Of a stretch of 8,273 bases of DNA, positions 4,653-8,273 are shown one piece after another. A program made the translations under genes and the position numbers. The first letter of the stretch is position 1. The number at the start of each line of letters is the position of its first letter. The notes beneath the pieces are model-generated. The model was not told the origin of the DNA and made no database searches. It saw nothing but the letters and a program-made list of their open reading frames with translations. Source of the stretch: JAEUKQ01 sp044227605 (GTDB lineage: Bacteria; Pseudomonadota; Alphaproteobacteria; JAEUKQ01); contig JBGAWJ010000072.1 of the NCBI GenBank assembly GCA_044227605.1, positions 1 through 8,273 on the forward strand, written 5' to 3'.

Positions 4653-7499
4653 TTATTGGCAAGTATGTGCAACACCACCACTATTTACCGAAATACTGCC
4701 TGCGGCATCGGCTGCATCACAGACTTGTGTCACATTAACGGCCTGATTACCGGTTAAGTCTTTGACAGATGAGTCTTTATCAATCTCGAAACCGAGATCG
4801 GTGTTTTCAACCGTCACATTCTGAAAGCTGATCTCGGCCCCCGCGTTCCCTGCATCCACCAGCTGAATACCAACTGAATCCGTTTGACCATTGCCTTGAA
4901 CGTGAATATCTGACAATGTAACGTTATTGGCAGCGCTAATGGCCAAACCAGCCGCTCCCGATTGATTTGCGGTCACGTTCTTTAATTCAACATTATCCGA
5001 AAGAAAAATGCCAATCCCTTCATTGGTCGAATGATTGCTGGTAACGCCGGTTAGGTTGGTATTATTGCTCATCGCTACCATCACTCCAACATCTCCTGAA
5101 TTGTTGCTGGTGACATTGGTTAATTGGGTATTATCTGAATCAACCAAACTGATCCCGTTCAGACCGGCATTGTTGCTGGTGACATTGGTCAATTGGGCAT
5201 CAGGGGATTTATAGAAAAGCAAGCCATTCCCAGCGGCGGCGTTGCTGATTACATTGGTTAGCTTGGCATGATCGGATTCCTCAAAATACAGGCCATTGCC
5301 ACCGGCGGATTGACTAGTCACATCCGTCAATTGGGCATTCTTAGACCCTATCAAATAGATCCCGTCTTTACCTGATTGGTTAGTGGAAACATTGCTGAGT
5401 TTCACCTGCTCTGAGGAATAAATAGCTAACCCTTCCTCAGCAGCCCGGTTGCTGGTTACGTTATTTATGCTGGCATAGTTAGAAAAAGCCAATGCGATCC
5501 CAGCCTTCCCTGAATCATTACTGATGATATTATTTAAACGGGCGTAATCAGAAGACTTCACCCAGATTCCTCCCATGGCAGCCCCATGGCTTCCGCTGCC
5601 TGTTAAGGAGGCATATTGTGATTGATAAATGACTATCCCATAACCGCCCGCCTGCTGGCTTGACAGGTTTTCCAGTTCAACATGGTCGGAACGGCAAAAT
5701 ACAAACCCATCACTCGCCGCTTGGTTGCTACTGGCATTGATGACCCTGGCATAATGCGCTTGATCCAAATTAAATCCCCGCAAGCCAGCGTTGCTACTTG
5801 TCACATTGGTTAATTGGGCATATGTCGATCCGTAAAAAGAAAAACCGTTACCCCCCGTTAAATCAATACTGACATTCGTCAACAAGGCCCGGTTAGAGTC
5901 CTCAAAAACTACCCCATCCTTTCCTACCCCAATCATGGCAATATTATAAAGTTTGGCATTTTCTGATAAAGCAAATTCAAGACCATGCCCCGTGACTGAT
6001 GTCAGCACAACATTCTTAAGCTGGGTATCATCAGAACGGTCAACATATATCCCGCGCCCCCCCGTTTTATTAATAGTCACACCCATTAATTGGCTGTTAA
6101 CAGAATTTTCAATCGTCATGCCATCCTGGGCCGCATGCGAGCCATTGACATCCCAAATATTGGTATCATGGGACTGCCTAACCAGTAGATTATTACTTCC
6201 ACCCTTCAAATCTAACCCTTGGATGACGGTATGACCTTGCTGGTTGATCAATAAAACAGCCGTTGAGGTATCGGTTTGGGTAATGGTGGGCCTGGCTCCT
6301 GGCATACTGAAATTATAGACTTGGCCGTCCTTAACCCCCCGTACTTCCAACACCGTGCCACCCCCAATCAGGGCGACATGCCCTTGTTTCACCTCAATTG
6401 CCTGGCCATTCGGGGCGGTGATGTTACCCGAGAAAATTACCATCCCGCCATTGCCAATATTCGCCACTTTACGGGCAGCATTGCTCTCATTGCTGCCATC
6501 TACAAATTCAACCCGGCTGACTGCCACCCCCCCTGGCCCTTCAACGGTAACCTGCTGTTGTCCATAAACCTCCCCTTGCTTTTCTTCATAGGTCATGCCC
6601 GGGGTAAGCCTGCGCGGGGCTTGGTTCATCCGCCGCTGCAAATAAGTTGATGTGCTGGTGCCACCGCCAAAATTTACTTGCAACCCCACGGTTAAGATCT
6701 TTTCCGTTCCCCGCCGGTCATGGCGAATGCGGCCACCACCCGTAATCATCCAGCCCCCACCAAGACCTGCGGTAATTTCCACCCCGCCCTGCCAACCTTT
6801 AATCCCATCTTCAAACATATAAACCCCGCCTTGCGGGACAACATCCACCCCATTCCCTAGAAAAGGCAAGCGGTAACTGAGGTTAATATCCCCACCCCTT
6901 AAGGCCACGCGCTTGTTATCTTTCTGTCCCTTGATCATCAAGCTGCATTCCCTGGTATCGGTGCTGGTGGGGTTGCTGCAGTTGGTCGATCCTGGTTGGT
7001 CTTCAAACCCCACTTGCGGGGCATGGCCCGTCCCGGGTTGCGTTTGTTCTTTCTTCACCGGAATATATAAATTAAGGCCCAAACCCAGGCCATTGCCTAA
7101 CACCACCTCACCGCCCACCGTCATCCCCCACAATCTTTCTTTATCGCTAAAACCTTGTAAATCGCCACTTACATACCCCCCCACCATCCACCCACCCAAC
7201 ATAGCGCGGTAGCCAAACCCTAAACTCGCCACATTCTCGCCCTGGAAGCGCCCACCCTGTAAGGTCGTATAAAACATGCCCAGCGGGTCTTGGCTCAGCG
7301 GCAACACTATATTGCTAAGGGCACCCATTGTGCCAGCACCGTCCACCACCCCTTGCACCCCCATTCCCCCCCATTGGGCATAGGCCCCGCTTGTCAATCC
7401 CATTCCCAAAGTTACCGCGGCAACCGAACCGCATAATTTTTGTTTGAAGGAATGTTTTGTCCGTGGCAATAGTTGGCGTGACGCATCAAAAACGGTCAT
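4653..7499 (-). CDS. Inverse-autotransporter-like surface protein with beta-helix passenger
   Basis: A 948-residue surface protein, probably type Ve secretion. Residues 1-41 are a long signal peptide (basic RTKHSFKQK, hydrophobic core, AYA before Q42). Residues about 75-278 resemble the inverse-autotransporter (intimin/invasin) beta-barrel: alternating Gly/aromatic strands such as NVASLGFGYRAML, GGWMVGGYVSGDL, GDINLSYRLPF and LTVGLQVNFGG. A linker follows (279-325). Residues about 345-920 form a right-handed beta-helix with NosD/PbH1-like coils; 460-850 are 17 coils of exactly 23 residues (consensus G-phi-x-phi-x-x-S-x-x-A-x-L-T-N-V-T-S-N). Cys174/Cys185 in a barrel loop and Cys927/Cys947 at the C-terminus may form disulfides. 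No LysM or Ig-like domains are seen. AAGGA eight bases before the ATG supports the start. It is likely an adhesin or carbohydrate-binding/degrading surface protein; a classical N-terminal-passenger autotransporter is less likely because the barrel comes first. Confidence 0.85.
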   Translation of the reverse strand: MTVFDASRQLLPRTKHSFKQKLCGSVAAVTLGMGLTSGAYAQWGGMGVQGVVDGAGTMGALSNIVLPLSQDPLGMFYTTLQGGRFQGENVASLGFGYRAMLGGWMVGGYVSGDLQGFSDKERLWGMTVGGEVVLGNGLGLGLNLYIPVKKEQTQPGTGHAPQVGFEDQPGSTNCSNPTSTDTRECSLMIKGQKDNKRVALRGGDINLSYRLPFLGNGVDVVPQGGVYMFEDGIKGWQGGVEITAGLGGGWMITGGGRIRHDRRGTEKILTVGLQVNFGGGTSTSTYLQRRMNQAPRRLTPGMTYEEKQGEVYGQQQVTVEGPGGVAVSRVEFVDGSNESNAARKVANIGNGGMVIFSGNITAPNGQAIEVKQGHVALIGGGTVLEVRGVKDGQVYNFSMPGARPTITQTDTSTAVLLINQQGHTVIQGLDLKGGSNNLLVRQSHDTNIWDVNGSHAAQDGMTIENSVNSQLMGVTINKTGGRGIYVDRSDDTQLKNVVLTSVTGHGLEFALSENAKLYNIAMIGVGKDGVVFEDSNRALLTNVSIDLTGGNGFSFYGSTYAQLTNVTSSNAGLRGFNLDQAHYARVINASSNQAASDGFVFCRSDHVELENLSSQQAGGYGIVIYQSQYASLTGSGSHGAAMGGIWVKSSDYARLNNIISNDSGKAGIALAFSNYASINNVTSNRAAEEGLAIYSSEQVKLSNVSTNQSGKDGIYLIGSKNAQLTDVTSQSAGGNGLYFEESDHAKLTNVISNAAAGNGLLFYKSPDAQLTNVTSNNAGLNGISLVDSDNTQLTNVTSNNSGDVGVMVAMSNNTNLTGVTSNHSTNEGIGIFLSDNVELKNVTANQSGAAGLAISAANNVTLSDIHVQGNGQTDSVGIQLVDAGNAGAEISFQNVTVENTDLGFEIDKDSSVKDLTGNQAVNVTQVCDAADAAGSISVNSGGVAHTCQ
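4950..6122 (-). repeat. 17 tandem 69-bp coding repeats (23-residue beta-helix coils)
   Basis: Coils begin at residue 460 (position 6122) and continue without a single insertion or deletion to residue 850 (4950). Each coil opens with Gly and a hydrophobic strand, has Ser at position 7 and LTNVTSN-like residues at 12-18. Some DNA units are close copies: GTTGCTGGTGACATTGGT occurs 69 bases apart near 5105 and 5172. Others have diverged, so the array is old overall with some recent exchange. Confidence 0.9.
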
Positions 7500-7525
7500 A
7501 GAGGTGTCCTTTCTATCATCTGTTA

Positions 7526-7554
7526 ATTATAACTAGGAAAGCCTTATATAAACT
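7526..7554 (-). promoter_or_regulatory. Candidate promoter of the surface-protein gene
   Basis: On the minus strand a perfect TATAAT (7531-7526) lies 27 bases before the ATG. The hexamer 17 bp upstream is AGTTTA (7554-7549), a poor -35, so expression may need an activator or be weak. The ribosome binding site AAGGA follows. Confidence 0.5.
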
Positions 7555-7579
7555 GCCGATGAACGATCCCGCTTTCCTA
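7534..7579. promoter_or_regulatory. Spaced inverted repeat over the surface-protein promoter (possible operator)
   Basis: TAGGAAAGC (7534-7542) and GCTTTCCTA (7571-7579) are perfect 9-bp inverted repeats, 37 bp start to start. The inner arm lies between the -10 and -35 and the outer arm lies upstream of the -35. The placement fits a dimeric regulator binding two half-sites, but this is inferred from position only. Confidence 0.45.
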
Positions 7580-7765
7580 AATTCTTCCCCCATATAGGCA
7601 AAGAAAAATCCAACATTCTATAAAGCCAGTTACCAAAAATATTAATGCGGGGTATAAAATGGAACGGGGATTTGCCAATGTTTGACAGCCAGTGTTGCAC
7701 AAACAGTGTTTGATATATTTAGAATCGCCAATATTTTTATTTCTCCCCTTTAGCAAGGCTGGATC
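7580..7765. other. AT-rich non-coding spacer between divergent promoters
   Basis: I see no gene here. CAGTGTT occurs twice (7690-7696, 7704-7710) and a TTGACA lies at 7682-7687 without a well-spaced -10. The minus-strand frame through here has low-complexity, non-protein-like content. Confidence 0.4.
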
Positions 7766-7785
7766 AAAAAATAGGAATATGCCTA

Positions 7786-7813
7786 TTGACAGATATGTTT
7801 TATTTGCTATTAT
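7786..7813 (+). promoter_or_regulatory. Strong sigma-70 promoter under LexA control (rightward)
   Basis: A perfect -35, TTGACA (7786-7791), is followed after 16 bp by TATTAT (7808-7813). An A-tract ends 15 bases before the -35 and may act as an UP element. The block 7766-7791 matches the leftward SOS promoter at 22 of 26 positions. The LexA box begins at the next base. Confidence 0.7.
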
Positions 7814-7828
7814 GAACATATAAAGAAC
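7814..7828 (+). promoter_or_regulatory. LexA (SOS) box, GAAC-N7-GAAC, rightward promoter
   Basis: GAACATATAAAGAAC is an exact alphaproteobacterial LexA operator, directly abutting the -10 and covering the predicted start of transcription near 7820. LexA binding here should block initiation; cleavage after DNA damage should release it. The right half-site is also part of the leader hairpin. Confidence 0.78.
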
Positions 7829-7851
7829 AATACCTCCTGGATTTTGTTCTT
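7823..7851 (+). promoter_or_regulatory. Leader hairpin with an anti-Shine-Dalgarno-like loop
   Basis: AAGAACAA (7823-7830) and TTGTTCTT (7844-7851) form a perfect 8-bp stem around a 13-nt loop containing CCTCCT (7833-7838), which is complementary to a Shine-Dalgarno core. It sits at the very 5' end of the predicted SOS transcript. It may stabilise the RNA or pair with a downstream ribosome binding site; it is not a terminator. Confidence 0.45.
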
Positions 7852-7874
7852 ATGCGCGCCACTTGCATGGGCGG

Positions 7875-8105
7875 ATGCGGTTTGGTTCCACACCCCTATC
7901 CCAAGAGGGGGCCTCAATAGGCAATGGTATCCAGCAGCTATTCCATCCTGCAAGCGGCGGTTTTCAGTTGTCATACCGTGATTGGCCTATCCCTGGCCAT
8001 TTTCATCGCTACCCCTGCCGCATCTATGGTTCATTTTTTCCCGTAGACTACCCCGGTGTTTCTTATTTTTATGAAGGAATTTGGAAAGGATCCCCCTATG
8101 CCTGA
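7875..8105 (+). CDS. Doubtful small ORF, 76 residues, in the rightward SOS transcript
   Basis: The frame is open from 7824 to a stop at 8103-8105. Possible starts are TTG at 7863 and ATG at 7875, neither with a good ribosome binding site. The product (MRFGSTPLSQEGASIG..., rich in Tyr, Phe, Pro and Gly towards the end) matches no family I know. In its favour, it ends eight bases inside the next gene (ATGCCTGA), the usual shape of a translationally coupled pair. It may instead be a degraded gene or chance. Confidence 0.3.
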   Translation: MRFGSTPLSQEGASIGNGIQQLFHPASGGFQLSYRDWPIPGHFHRYPCRIYGSFFPVDYPGVSYFYEGIWKGSPYA

Positions 8106-8273
8106 TCTATTGTTGGCTTGCGATGAATTGCCCTCACATCATTCCTATCAACATTATTTGGCGGAGTGCGGCTATCTGCTTGGCTGGCGGGGCCGATTGG
8201 CACAATTGCATGATGAATTGTTGGGTCTTACCCACACAAAAAGGCCGGATACCCCCAACCACCTGCGCCTCGA
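8098..8273 (+). CDS. Start of an unknown protein leaving the window
   Basis: 58 codons are visible, open to the window edge. The ATG at 8098 has AAAGGA at 8085-8090, seven bases upstream; an in-frame ATG at 8071 has none. The visible part (MPDLLLACDELPSHHSYQHY, then a LAECGYLLGWRGRLAQLHDELLG segment likely helical) has no signal peptide and no recognised motif. It is the best gene on the rightward SOS transcript, so a role in the damage response, or in a mobile element using LexA as trigger, is inferred. It does not look like the start of RecA, LexA, ImuA or SRAP proteins. Confidence 0.6.
   Translation, partial: MPDLLLACDELPSHHSYQHYLAECGYLLGWRGRLAQLHDELLGLTHTKRPDTPNHLRL

Noticed and set aside
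4356..4662. Two overlapping ORFs in the spacer before the terminator
   Set aside because: They run through strong hairpins and the terminator, lack good ribosome binding sites and show no domain features.
4950..6122. Regular repeats suggesting a CRISPR array
   Set aside because: The 69-bp units are coding, translate to conserved 23-residue coils and have no invariant repeat with variable spacers.
5953..7212. Plus-strand ORFs opposite the surface-protein gene
   Set aside because: They are antisense shadows of the beta-helix and barrel coding sequence without ribosome binding sites.
7577..7819. 80-residue minus-strand ORF preceded by AGGAGG
   Set aside because: The AGGAGG lies 13 bases from the ATG, too far, and is better explained as the complement of the hairpin loop. 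The ORF lies antisense to the SOS promoter and has non-protein-like composition.
1..8273. tRNA, rRNA, insertion sequences or attachment sites
   Set aside because: I saw no cloverleaf, ribosomal RNA motif, transposase or paired terminal repeats that would support any of these.

Overview
The window looks like accessory chromosomal DNA of an alphaproteobacterium. The best evidence is two copies of the alphaproteobacterial LexA (SOS) box, GTTC-N7-GTTC, each on top of a promoter, plus a DUF1640-type coiled-coil membrane protein, a family common in Alphaproteobacteria. The mix of toxin-antitoxin remnants, an S24 (CI/LexA-like) regulator, a very large surface protein and degraded genes suggests a genome shaped by gene transfer and decay, possibly of a host-associated species. 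The genus cannot be read from the sequence.

Layout. Positions 1-380 (minus) hold the start of an unfinished HTH protein, with a doubtful small ORF upstream and an SOS promoter at about 624-668 firing leftward. Positions 786-2185 (plus) hold a two-gene unit: a GNAT acetyltransferase and an S24-peptidase repressor. Positions 2255-2662 hold a DUF1640-like coiled-coil/membrane protein with four 33-bp repeats. Positions 2740-3278 hold a higBA toxin-antitoxin locus whose toxin gene is broken by frameshifts while the antitoxin is intact. Positions 3348-4365 hold an AT-rich unknown gene (minus) head-to-head with an N-terminally short RelE/ParE toxin (plus); both appear truncated at the shared junction. 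Positions 4366-4583 are non-coding with hairpins.

Positions 4584-7570 form the dominant unit: a 948-residue inverse-autotransporter-like surface protein (minus). It has an N-terminal signal peptide and beta-barrel and a C-terminal right-handed beta-helix passenger of 17 uninterrupted 23-residue coils. It has its own terminator and a promoter carrying a spaced inverted repeat. Positions 7766-8273 hold a second SOS promoter firing rightward, a leader hairpin, a doubtful small ORF and the start of an unknown protein that leaves the window.

Most notable is that the two SOS promoters are not independent. A 26-bp block ending in the -35 hexamer is 22/26 identical between 663-688 (minus) and 7766-7791 (plus), and each is followed by a LexA box at or next to the -10. 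The two modules lie in inverted orientation about 7 kb apart and drive two unknown transcription units outward, so the genes leaving both edges of the window may belong to one damage-induced regulon.
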